A DNA stretch of 5,537 bases from Bacteroidota bacterium (GTDB lineage: Bacteria; Bacteroidota; Bacteroidia; Flavobacteriales; Flavobacteriaceae), in NCBI GenBank assembly GCA_022560715.1, contig JADFSQ010000043.1:1-5537 (forward strand), given 5' to 3'. The translations under genes and the position numbers were made by a program. Of the stretch, positions 1 to 5,537 are shown in pieces. Each line of letters opens with the position of its first letter. Position 1 is the stretch's first letter. Below the pieces are notes generated by a model. The model did not search any database and had not been told where the DNA came from. It saw nothing but the letters and a program-made list of their open reading frames with translations.

Positions 1-667
1 AAAAAGGGTTGTCTGCAAAACGTTCTAAAATTAATTTTGCATTAAAATCGTGTGCCATTTTAGTAGCGAGACTTGTTTTTCCGGCACCAATATTTCCTTC
101 AATGGCAATGTAATTATGTTTTGAAAAATCATAAGACTTACTCGGATTCTTTAACCAAATATTAATAGGTTCTAATACACTTTTGTCTTTACATTCTTCT
201 AATAAAGTGGATACTTTTTTTTCAAGGTTTGGATGCTGTTCATCAGGTGCTATATCACTTAAAGGTTGTAAAACAAATTTGCGTTTATGCATTTCTGGAT
301 GTGGAATTTGAAGTGTTTTGCTATTTACTATTTCATCTTCAAAAAAGATAATGTCTAAATCTATTATTCTATCTTGATATCCTTTTTTTTTAGACCGATA
401 GTTATCGGGACGGATTCTTCCAAAAGATTTTTCAATCTTAAGTAACTTACTTAAGAGTTTTTGAGGTTTGAGAGATGTTTCAATAATAAGACAAGCATTA
501 AAGAAATCTTCGCCTTGAAACCCAAAAGCTGGTGATGTATAGACTTTAGAAATAATACTGATATTATCAATATTAAGGTGAATGGCATTAATAGCATCTT
601 GCAAATTTTTAAATTTATCGCCTTTGTTACTGCCTAATGATATGTAAACTTTCCTTAAATTGTTCAT
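1..667 (-). CDS. folK: FolK (HPPK) fused to deoxynucleoside kinase, C-terminus cut by window edge
   Basis: This is a bifunctional cytosolic enzyme, with 222 residues visible from the ATG at 667-665. Residues 1-160 are 6-hydroxymethyl-7,8-dihydropterin pyrophosphokinase, which transfers pyrophosphate from ATP to the pterin in folate synthesis. The evidence is the N-terminal YISLGSNKGD (8-17), the YTSPAFG segment (43-49), and the signature around DRIIDLDIIFF (99-109), in which D103 and D105 are the expected Mg-binding pair, followed by IPHPEMHKR (121-129). After a linker, residues 186-222 start a second domain: YIAIEGNIGAGKTSLA (186-201) is the P-loop of the dCK/dGK-type deoxynucleoside kinase family, and LERFADNPF (214-222) matches the segment after its second strand, with E215 a candidate catalytic base. 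The frame is open at the left edge, so the kinase lid and C-terminus are missing from view. No strong ribosome binding site is visible. It is transcribed divergently from the YhhQ gene. FolK alone is about 160 residues, so the fusion is clear. Confidence 0.93.
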   Translation of the reverse strand, partial: MNNLRKVYISLGSNKGDKFKNLQDAINAIHLNIDNISIISKVYTSPAFGFQGEDFFNACLIIETSLKPQKLLSKLLKIEKSFGRIRPDNYRSKKKGYQDRIIDLDIIFFEDEIVNSKTLQIPHPEMHKRKFVLQPLSDIAPDEQHPNLEKKVSTLLEECKDKSVLEPINIWLKNPSKSYDFSKHNYIAIEGNIGAGKTSLATKMAHDFNAKLILERFADNPF

Positions 668-737
668 ATAGAATAGCAAAATAACTAAAAGAAAATTTAT
701 TACTTTATATTTACTAAAGTATTTGTTGACAATTTAT
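668..737. promoter_or_regulatory. Divergent intergenic region, presumed back-to-back promoters
   Basis: This 70-bp AT-rich gap separates two divergent starts, so it should hold promoters for both. Only weak matches to the Bacteroidota -7 element TAnnTTTG are visible. On the plus strand TATATTTA (706-713) lacks the final G and lies about 24 bp before the YhhQ ATG. On the minus strand TTATTTTG, just upstream of folK, has one mismatch. I do not see a well-spaced -33 TTG for either. The assignment rests mainly on gene orientation. Confidence 0.3.
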
Positions 738-1442
738 ATGATATTAAAAGACAAACTTGCAGCACAACGTATTTACCTGCTTTTAGCAGCATTGTTTATT
801 ACATCATTAGTGGTTTCCAATTTAATTTTTCAGAAATTTTTTTATTGGTATCCTTTTAATATTGAAATTTTTGGCACCAAACTATTTGAAATTTCTGTTG
901 GCATTCTACCGTATCCGATTACCTTTTTAATTACCGATTTAATTAGCGAGATTTATGGTAAAAAGAAAGCCAATCAGGTTGTTGTTGCTGGAATTTTTGC
1001 GTCATTTTTCTCTTTACTGATTGTTTATATTTCTAACACAGTTCCAGCTACAAGCTGGTCTCCTGTTGGAGACAAAATATTTTCAACCGTTTTTGGAAAT
1101 ACTGCAATTGCTGTTTTTGCAAGTATGATTGCATATTTATTAGCCCAATTTATCGACATACAGATTTATCATTTCTGGAAACGTTTAACGAAAGGAAAAT
1201 ACTTATGGTTACGTAATAATTTTTCAACTTTTTTCTCTCAATTTATAGACACCTTAACTATTTTACTTTTATTGTGCTCTTTCGGAATTATAGAATGGAG
1301 TAGATTTAAGGGATTACTTATTGCCGGATTTTTATTTAATGTAATGATTGCAATTTTTGATACTCCTCTTTTATATCTTGGTGTGTATTTGTTTAAAAAA
1401 CGATTCCATTTAAAAGTAAATGAAGAGATAAATTTAGATTGA
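738..1442 (+). CDS. yhhQ: YhhQ/COG1738 family queuosine precursor transporter
   Basis: This is an inner-membrane transporter of the YhhQ (VUT) family, which in E. coli imports the queuosine precursors preQ0 and preQ1 for tRNA modification. The 234-residue length is normal for the family. Visible family features, numbered from the ATG at 738, are the ILPYPITFLITDLISEIYG block (56-74, with P58, P60, T66-D67, E71 and Y73-G74), the AQFIDIQIYHFWK block (136-148) and the RNNFSTFFSQFIDT block (159-172). About six hydrophobic segments are apparent, roughly at 12-31, 47-69, 80-99, 120-142, 165-188 and 194-216, and the C-terminus is basic (KKRFH). I chose ATG 738 over the in-frame TTG codons at 723 and 726 because the family starts with a short hydrophilic end and ATG is the normal start. 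The LysE-like gene follows after 49 bp on the same strand. The actual substrate in this organism is inferred from the family. Confidence 0.9.
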   Translation: MILKDKLAAQRIYLLLAALFITSLVVSNLIFQKFFYWYPFNIEIFGTKLFEISVGILPYPITFLITDLISEIYGKKKANQVVVAGIFASFFSLLIVYISNTVPATSWSPVGDKIFSTVFGNTAIAVFASMIAYLLAQFIDIQIYHFWKRLTKGKYLWLRNNFSTFFSQFIDTLTILLLLCSFGIIEWSRFKGLLIAGFLFNVMIAIFDTPLLYLGVYLFKKRFHLKVNEEINLD

Positions 1443-1465
1443 AAAATTAATTCTTCTGTAAGTTT

Positions 1466-1490
1466 AGCCTTAAAACTTCTACAAAAGGCT
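1466..1490 (+). promoter_or_regulatory. Small hairpin covering the AAAAGG ribosome-binding-like site
   Basis: AGCCTT (1466-1471) can pair with AAGGCT (1485-1490) around a 13-nt loop. The right arm contains most of the purine stretch AAAAGG (1483-1488), which lies 3 bases before the LysE-like ATG at 1492. Folding would therefore hide the only Shine-Dalgarno-like sequence and sit against the start codon. The stem is only 6 bp, Bacteroidota initiate poorly from Shine-Dalgarno sites, and the AAAAGG-to-ATG spacing is short, so regulation here is only a possibility. Confidence 0.3.
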
Positions 1491-1491
1491 T

Positions 1492-2115
1492 ATGATAATC
1501 ATCTATTTATTTATAGGAATTTTTGCCTCAGTTATTGGAGCATTACCTCTTGGTGCATCCAATATTGCTGTAATAAACACTACGTTAAAACAAAATGCTA
1601 AACAAGCATTTAAAATTGCTGTTGCTGCAGGAATAGCTGAAGTCATTTTATCTTATTATGCTTTGCATTGCAATATGATTGTTCGTGATTTTTTTATCAA
1701 TAACCTATGGATTCAAATAGTAATCATCCTTTTGTTAATCGTTGTTGGAGGGTTTTTGTTTTTTAAAAAGCAATCCGAAAAGAAAGCTAAAAAAAGAAGG
1801 CTAACAAAATCTAACTATATTACTGGATTTTTGTTGGGAATTTTAAATCCACCCGTATTAATATATTGGGTTATTGCTTTCGGAATTATAAATAACAATG
1901 ATATTATGCTCTCTTTTAAATCGTCGTTAACAGTACTGTTTTTATTCTTTTTTGGAGTATATATTGGCAAACTATTCACCTTGTTTTTATATAGCAGGTT
2001 TAGTTTACTCATAAAAAACAAAGTGCAAAATATTACGCTTATTATAAATAAAGTTACTGGAGTTTTACTAGTTATAATTGGAATGTTACAAGCTGTTAAG
2101 TTGTATGTTTTTTAA
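1492..2115 (+). CDS. LysE/RhtB-type membrane exporter
   Basis: This is a 207-residue integral membrane protein with about six hydrophobic segments, fitting the LysE superfamily of small-solute (often amino acid) exporters, which are usually about 200-220 residues. The N-terminal segment reads GALPLGASNIAVINTTL (16-32), the position of the family's glycine/proline motif near the end of helix 1. The second half opens with ITGFLLGILNPPVLIYWV (110-127), where N119-P120 matches the family's conserved Asn-Pro. Between the halves lies a highly basic cytoplasmic-type loop (92-106, nine Lys/Arg). The ATG at 1492 is the first plausible start. It follows the YhhQ gene by 49 bp with no terminator visible between, so co-transcription is likely. 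Its TAA overlaps the stop of the convergent DUF2797 gene. Its substrate cannot be read from the sequence. The family call is good; the amino-acid export role is inference. Confidence 0.8.
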   Translation: MIIIYLFIGIFASVIGALPLGASNIAVINTTLKQNAKQAFKIAVAAGIAEVILSYYALHCNMIVRDFFINNLWIQIVIILLLIVVGGFLFFKKQSEKKAKKRRLTKSNYITGFLLGILNPPVLIYWVIAFGIINNNDIMLSFKSSLTVLFLFFFGVYIGKLFTLFLYSRFSLLIKNKVQNITLIINKVTGVLLVIIGMLQAVKLYVF

Positions 2116-2906
2116 TTTATAGCAATAGCAATAACCAAACCTTCATTGGCTCGTATATTAAAAACGGTCTGGTTTTCAAAAATTAAATATTGCCCTTTTA
2201 TACCAACAAGTTTTCCGGTAAACTCTTGTGCTTTTTCAATATTTAAACTTTTAGGCTTATCTGGATATTGCAATACTGGAAAATCAATATGTGTTTCGCT
2301 GTTGTTTTCAATAAAATAATCCTGTGCTTCTTCAGGAATATATGTTTTTAGCTTTTGTTTCCAAGCTTCAAGGCTTTCATCAGCAATATCGTTTTTCAAC
2401 ATTTTTCGCCAATTGGTTTTATCACTTACATGTTCTTTTAAAGCGACTTCGGTAATTCCTGCGAGATATCGATTTGGCACTTCTACGATCTCGATAGCTT
2501 CATGTGCTCCTTGGTCTATCCAACGTGTTGGCACTTGGTTTTTTCTAGTCACTCCAACTTTTACATTACTTGAATTTGCGAGATACACAATATGTGGTTG
2601 CAATTGCGCTTTCTTTTCGTATTCTAAATCTCTATCCTCTTTATCCAGATGTGCTGTGCTCAATTCCGGACGCATAATCCAATCGGCAGCTTGTGGGATT
2701 TCAAAAAAACAACTTTTACAAAATCCCTGCCTGTAAATGGGTCTGTCTAAACTACAATTTAAACATTGGTGCTTTACAAAATGAATTGTAATGGTTTTAT
2801 TCAACAATTGATTCATATTTAAAAAATCGTTTTCAAATATTAAAAAGTATTGAATAGGTTGCCCAAATTCGGTATCCATTTTTCTTAATACACCTTGATA
2901 TTTCAT
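2112..2906 (-). CDS. DUF2797 protein: zinc-ribbon-like module plus GIY-YIG-like segment
   Basis: This is a 264-residue soluble protein recognisable as the DUF2797 family, which has no assigned function known to me. Residues 1-45 are predicted beta-rich. A Cys4 module follows: C48-x2-C51, an 11-residue gap containing RPIYRQGF, then C63-x2-C66, consistent with a zinc ribbon. Residues 105-170 hold the most conserved part: HIVYLA (105-110), VKVGVTR (115-121), TRWIDQGA (127-134), E153 and NWRK (165-168). Their order resembles the T5orf172/GIY-YIG nuclease pattern, but that link is my inference. The C-terminus (229-263) is again beta-rich and repeats a YLIFEN string seen at the N-terminus. There is no signal peptide or membrane segment. 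The first ATG (2906-2904) keeps the N-terminal strand; the next Met is residue 10. No Shine-Dalgarno site is visible. It is divergent from GH3, and its stop overlaps that of the LysE-like gene. Confidence 0.85.
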   Translation of the reverse strand: MKYQGVLRKMDTEFGQPIQYFLIFENDFLNMNQLLNKTITIHFVKHQCLNCSLDRPIYRQGFCKSCFFEIPQAADWIMRPELSTAHLDKEDRDLEYEKKAQLQPHIVYLANSSNVKVGVTRKNQVPTRWIDQGAHEAIEIVEVPNRYLAGITEVALKEHVSDKTNWRKMLKNDIADESLEAWKQKLKTYIPEEAQDYFIENNSETHIDFPVLQYPDKPKSLNIEKAQEFTGKLVGIKGQYLIFENQTVFNIRANEGLVIAIAIN

Positions 2907-2993
2907 AAATTTATTTTCGCTATTTTAGTTCTCGTAAATAGTCTCTGGTCGGAAACAGGCTAATTTTACAAAATGAATTATTTTTGATGAGAT

Positions 2994-3025
2994 TTGAGTT
3001 TACTTTTTATGATGTGGTACCTTTG
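2994..3025 (+). promoter_or_regulatory. Bacteroidota-type housekeeping promoter for the GH3 gene
   Basis: TTG at 2994-2996 and TACCTTTG at 3018-3025 are separated by 21 bp and match the -33 TTG / -7 TAnnTTTG arrangement of the Bacteroidota primary sigma factor, with the -7 element perfect. Transcription would begin near 3032, giving a leader of about 86 nt before the GH3 ATG at 3118. Confidence 0.65.
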
Positions 3026-3064
3026 CATCAGGCGATTGAAAATAAATTCAAATATTGCAAAAAT

Positions 3065-3089
3065 AAACATTTTTAATTTTGTAATGTTT
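3065..3089 (+). other. Hairpin in the GH3 leader
   Basis: AAACATT (3065-3071) and AATGTTT (3083-3089) form a perfect 7-bp inverted repeat around an 11-nt loop, between the predicted promoter and the GH3 start codon. A second small repeat, TTGAA (3036-3040) with TTCAA (3047-3051), lies just upstream. Both are AT-rich and weak, and no known riboswitch class is recognised. No T-tract follows the larger one, so it is not a terminator. Confidence 0.3.
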
Positions 3090-3117
3090 CTGTTCAGACA
3101 CTAAATATAACCAAACT

Positions 3118-4641
3118 ATGCCAATTCCTTTAGTAAATTCTATTGCATCATGGTATTTAAAAAAACGGTTCCATCAAATTGAATTGTTTTTAAAATACCC
3201 TAACGACGTTCAAAACGAATTACTTTTAGACCTTATAGATATTGCTAAAGACACACAGATTGGTAAGCAGTACGATTTTGAATCCATTAATAATTACAGA
3301 ACATTTAGCGAACGAATTCCTGTGTCTACTTATGAGGAATATCAAGATGTTATTGAACGTTCAAGAAAAGGAGAACACAATATTTTTTGGCCAACACCAA
3401 TAAAGTGGTTTGCTAAATCGAGTGGCACAACCAATGCAAAGAGTAAATTTATTCCTGTAAGTACAGAGTCGTTGGAAGATTGTCACTATGCAGCTGGTAA
3501 AGATTTGTTGTGTATGTATCTTAATAACAATGAGGGCTCACAAATGTTTACTGGGAAAAGTTTACGCCTTGGCGGAAGCAAAGAACTGTACAGAAAAAAT
3601 GGAACTGTATTTGGTGACCTTTCAGCTATTTTAATTGATAATATGCCTTTTTGGGCAGAGCTTGGCAGTACACCGAGTAGTAAAGTGTCCTTATTGAATG
3701 ATTGGGAATACAAAATGCAAGCCATTGTAGATGAAACCCTAAATGAAAACGTAACGAGCCTTACCGGAGTACCTTCGTGGATGTTGGTACTTTTAAATAA
3801 CGTTCTTGAAACTACAAATAAGCAAAGTCTGTTTGATATCTGGCCAAATCTTGAAGTGTATTTTCATGGTGGTGTAAGTTTTAAGCCTTATATAGACCAG
3901 TACAAAGCAATTTTACCGAGAAAAGAATTTAAATATTACGAAAGTTACAACGCATCAGAAGGGTTTTTCGCCATTCAGGATAAAAATGATTCCAGTGAGT
4001 TATTGTTAATGCTTGATTATGGCATTTTTTACGAGTTTATTCCAATGGAAACTTATGGTACTTCTGAAGAAAAAATAATACCATTAAGTGAGGTTGAAGT
4101 TGGCAAAAACTATGCTATTATTATTACCACCAATGCTGGACTGTGGCGTTATAAAATTGGAGATACTGTTCGGTTTACATCCATAAATCCTTATAGAATA
4201 AAAATTTCTGGAAGAACTAAACACTATATAAACGTTTTTGGAGAAGAACTCATTATTGAGAATGCTGAAAATGCTTTAAACCTTGTTTGCAAAAAAACCA
4301 AAGCTGAAATTGTAGATTTTACTGCTGCACCAATATTTATGGAAGGCAAAGAAAAAGGTGCTCACGAATGGTTAATAGAGTTTAAAACTCCACCAAAAGA
4401 CATTAACTATTTTAACGAGTTGTTAGATAATGCGTTAAAATCCTTAAACTCCGATTATGAAGCAAAACGCTACAATAACATAACACTTAACAAACCGAAA
4501 ATTAATATCGCGAGAACGCATTTGTTTTACGACTGGTTAAAAGAAAAAGATAAACTTGGTGGACAACATAAAATACCTCGCTTATCAAACACAAGAGATT
4601 ATATTGAGGAGTTGTTAATCTTGAATATTAAAAAACATTAG
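3118..4641 (+). CDS. GH3 family acyl-adenylate/amido synthetase (bacterial GH3 protein)
   Basis: This is a complete 507-residue cytosolic protein of the GH3 auxin-responsive family, part of the ANL adenylating superfamily. Characterised plant members activate a carboxylic acid as the acyl-AMP and couple it to an amino acid; the bacterial substrates are largely unknown. Motifs seen in order are the ATP-binding loop AKSSGTTNAKSKFIPVS (99-115), YNASEG (277-282) matching the family's second motif, LWRYKIGDTVRF (342-353) matching the third, and the hinge region SGRTKHYINVFGEEL (364-378) leading into the smaller C-terminal domain. Motif residues look intact, so the enzyme is probably active. It is shorter than plant members (about 570-610) but normal for bacterial ones. 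There is no signal peptide or Shine-Dalgarno site; ATG 3118 gives the expected MPIPLVNSIASWYLKKRF-type start. A consensus promoter lies upstream and a bidirectional terminator downstream, indicating a single-gene unit. The specific substrate cannot be predicted here. Confidence 0.9.
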   Translation: MPIPLVNSIASWYLKKRFHQIELFLKYPNDVQNELLLDLIDIAKDTQIGKQYDFESINNYRTFSERIPVSTYEEYQDVIERSRKGEHNIFWPTPIKWFAKSSGTTNAKSKFIPVSTESLEDCHYAAGKDLLCMYLNNNEGSQMFTGKSLRLGGSKELYRKNGTVFGDLSAILIDNMPFWAELGSTPSSKVSLLNDWEYKMQAIVDETLNENVTSLTGVPSWMLVLLNNVLETTNKQSLFDIWPNLEVYFHGGVSFKPYIDQYKAILPRKEFKYYESYNASEGFFAIQDKNDSSELLLMLDYGIFYEFIPMETYGTSEEKIIPLSEVEVGKNYAIIITTNAGLWRYKIGDTVRFTSINPYRIKISGRTKHYINVFGEELIIENAENALNLVCKKTKAEIVDFTAAPIFMEGKEKGAHEWLIEFKTPPKDINYFNELLDNALKSLNSDYEAKRYNNITLNKPKINIARTHLFYDWLKEKDKLGGQHKIPRLSNTRDYIEELLILNIKKH

Positions 4642-4781
4642 CTTTTTATCGAAAATAAATTAGCCTTTATCTAAAAACAGCCTAAACCATTTTTATTTTT
4701 CAGTTTTTATATTACTTTTAAAGAGCAATTAAGAACATAAAGAATCTAAATCGCGATATTAATTAAGTACATCCAAAATAA

Positions 4782-4821
4782 AAACCACTCTAAAATTAAA
4801 ATAGAGTGGTTTCCTTTTTTT
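4782..4821. terminator. Bidirectional intrinsic terminator between GH3 and clpX
   Basis: AAACCACTCTA (4782-4792) pairs perfectly with TAGAGTGGTTT (4802-4812) around a 9-nt A/T loop. On the plus strand CC and then seven T (4815-4821) follow, suitable for ending the GH3 transcript. On the minus strand the hairpin is followed by TTATTTTGG, also T-rich, suitable for ending clpX. The convergent gene arrangement supports a shared terminator. The remaining part of the gap (4642-4781) is AT-rich, with no gene or RNA that I can recognise. Confidence 0.88.
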
Positions 4822-4837
4822 ATAAAATAGTTTTTTT

Positions 4838-5537
4838 TTAAGATACTGCTTTTAATTTTTTAAGAAGCGTTTTGGTAAGTTTTCCTTCAGCATAAGACTT
4901 TGTTACATTTAATTTGGTTTCATCAGTTCCTGGCAAATAAAACATCGCATCTGTTAGAACTTTTTCGCATAACGAACGTAAACCTCGAGCACCAAGTTTA
5001 TACTCAACAGCTTTCTCTACAATAAAACCCAATGCTCCTTCTGTGATAGTTAGCTCAATATCGTCCATAGCAAACAGTTTTACATACTGTTTTACAATGG
5101 CATTTTTCGGTTCGGTTAAAATTGCTCTTAAGGTTACTGCATCTAAAGAATTCATATAGGTTAAAACAGGAAGTCGTCCAATTATCTCTGGTATTAATCC
5201 AAAGTCTTTGAGGTCTTTAGGCGTAATATATTGCAGCAAATTATCTTTATCGAGACCATCTTCAACGTGAGATGCTTTATAACCAATCGCAGACATGTTT
5301 AACCGTTTGGAAATAAAACGATCCATGCCATTAAAAGCTCCTCCAGCAATGAATAAGATGTTTTCGGTATTTACTTCAATAAATTTTTGGTCGGGATGCT
5401 TACGACCACCCTTTGGCGGAACATTTACAACAGTTCCTTCCAAGAGTTTTAACAAGGCCTGTTGCACTCCTTCCCCAGACACATCACGGGTGATGGAGGG
5501 ATTCTCCGTTTTACGGGATATTTTATCGACCTCATCA
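4838..5537 (-). CDS. clpX: ClpX, ATP-dependent unfoldase subunit of ClpXP, N-terminus cut by window edge
   Basis: The last 232 residues of ClpX are visible; the frame remains open through the right edge (first full codon 5536-5534). ClpX is the hexameric AAA+ unfoldase that recognises tagged or folded proteins and threads them into the ClpP peptidase. The visible part begins inside Walker B ([18 protein letters not shown]), continues through [16 protein letters not shown], the pore RKH loop (GGRKHPDQ), the sensor-1 region [11 protein letters not shown], and the C-terminal lid with the sensor-2 arginine in GARGLRS. The sequence is highly conserved and intact to the TAA at 4840-4838. The zinc-binding domain, Walker A and GYVG pore loop would lie outside the window. 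A GTG at 5482-5480 is an internal valine, not the start. The usual partner clpP is not visible; it would be expected upstream, beyond the right edge. Confidence 0.97.
   Translation of the reverse strand, partial: DEVDKISRKTENPSITRDVSGEGVQQALLKLLEGTVVNVPPKGGRKHPDQKFIEVNTENILFIAGGAFNGMDRFISKRLNMSAIGYKASHVEDGLDKDNLLQYITPKDLKDFGLIPEIIGRLPVLTYMNSLDAVTLRAILTEPKNAIVKQYVKLFAMDDIELTITEGALGFIVEKAVEYKLGARGLRSLCEKVLTDAMFYLPGTDETKLNVTKSYAEGKLTKTLLKKLKAVS

Noticed and set aside
723..737. TTG codons upstream of and in frame with the YhhQ ATG as alternative starts
   Set aside because: The ATG at 738 gives a normal family N-terminus; the extra residues add nothing recognisable.
2413..2736. A 107-codon plus-strand open frame inside the DUF2797 gene
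   Set aside because: It lies wholly antisense to a well-supported coding region, and its translation looks like a shadow (Ser/Cys-rich, no family features).
2912..2919. TATTTTCG on the plus strand as a -7 promoter element
   Set aside because: It has one mismatch, its nearest upstream TTG is only 14 bp away, and the better promoter at 2994-3025 already serves the plus-strand gene.
2987..3076. A 29-codon open frame (ATG to TAA) upstream of GH3
   Set aside because: It spans the predicted -33/-7 promoter, so the expected transcript would start inside it. A frame this short is expected by chance in AT-rich DNA, and I recognise no family.
1395..3173. A repeated KKRFH-coding stretch at the end of the YhhQ gene and the start of the GH3 gene
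   Set aside because: It is only about 15-17 bases with mismatches, and its protein contexts are unrelated. It is probably coincidence in Lys-rich AT-rich coding DNA.
3486..3725. A 79-codon minus-strand open frame inside the GH3 gene
   Set aside because: It is antisense to a strongly supported gene with intact motifs. It shows no family features and has no start signal.
4750..4757. ATCGCGAT palindrome in the GH3-clpX gap as an operator site
   Set aside because: It lies downstream of both convergent genes, where a transcription operator has no evident role, and it is a single 8-bp occurrence.
5480..5482. GTG as the start of a short ClpX-like protein
   Set aside because: The frame continues upstream to the window edge with conserved ClpX sequence including Walker B, so this codon is an internal valine.

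Overview
The window looks like a chromosomal housekeeping and accessory stretch from a member of the Bacteroidota, most likely a marine-type Flavobacteriaceae. The DNA is strongly AT-rich. Most starts lack a good Shine-Dalgarno sequence. One upstream region carries a clean Bacteroidota-type promoter (TTG, 21 bp, TACCTTTG). The gene types also fit: a FolK-deoxynucleoside kinase fusion, a DUF2797 protein and a bacterial GH3 protein are all typical of flavobacterial genomes. This placement is inferred from protein style, not from a database match.

Layout, left to right. (1) Positions 1-667, minus strand: most of a FolK (HPPK) domain fused to the beginning of a deoxynucleoside kinase, cut by the left edge. 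(2) A 70-bp divergent gap. (3) Positions 738-1442 and 1492-2115, plus strand: a YhhQ/COG1738 queuosine-precursor transporter followed after 49 bp by a LysE/RhtB-type membrane exporter, possibly one transcript. (4) Positions 2112-2906, minus strand: a DUF2797 protein whose stop codon shares a TTAA with the stop of the LysE-like gene. (5) A 211-bp divergent gap holding a convincing promoter and an approximately 86-nt leader for the next gene. (6) Positions 3118-4641, plus strand: a complete GH3-family acyl-adenylate/amido synthetase. (7) A 196-bp convergent gap ending in a strong bidirectional terminator hairpin. (8) Positions 4838-5537, minus strand: the C-terminal half of ClpX, cut by the right edge.

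Functionally this is not one obvious pathway. FolK-dNK joins folate synthesis and deoxynucleoside salvage. YhhQ feeds tRNA queuosine modification. The LysE-like protein probably exports a small metabolite. ClpX is the protease unfoldase. The two least understood genes are DUF2797 and GH3, which are divergently transcribed from a shared intergenic region. DUF2797 has a zinc-ribbon-like Cys4 module followed by a segment resembling the GIY-YIG/T5orf172 pattern. The GH3 protein has a complete set of family motifs but no predictable substrate. I see no mobile element, CRISPR array, tRNA or rRNA, and no clear evidence of a new multi-gene system.
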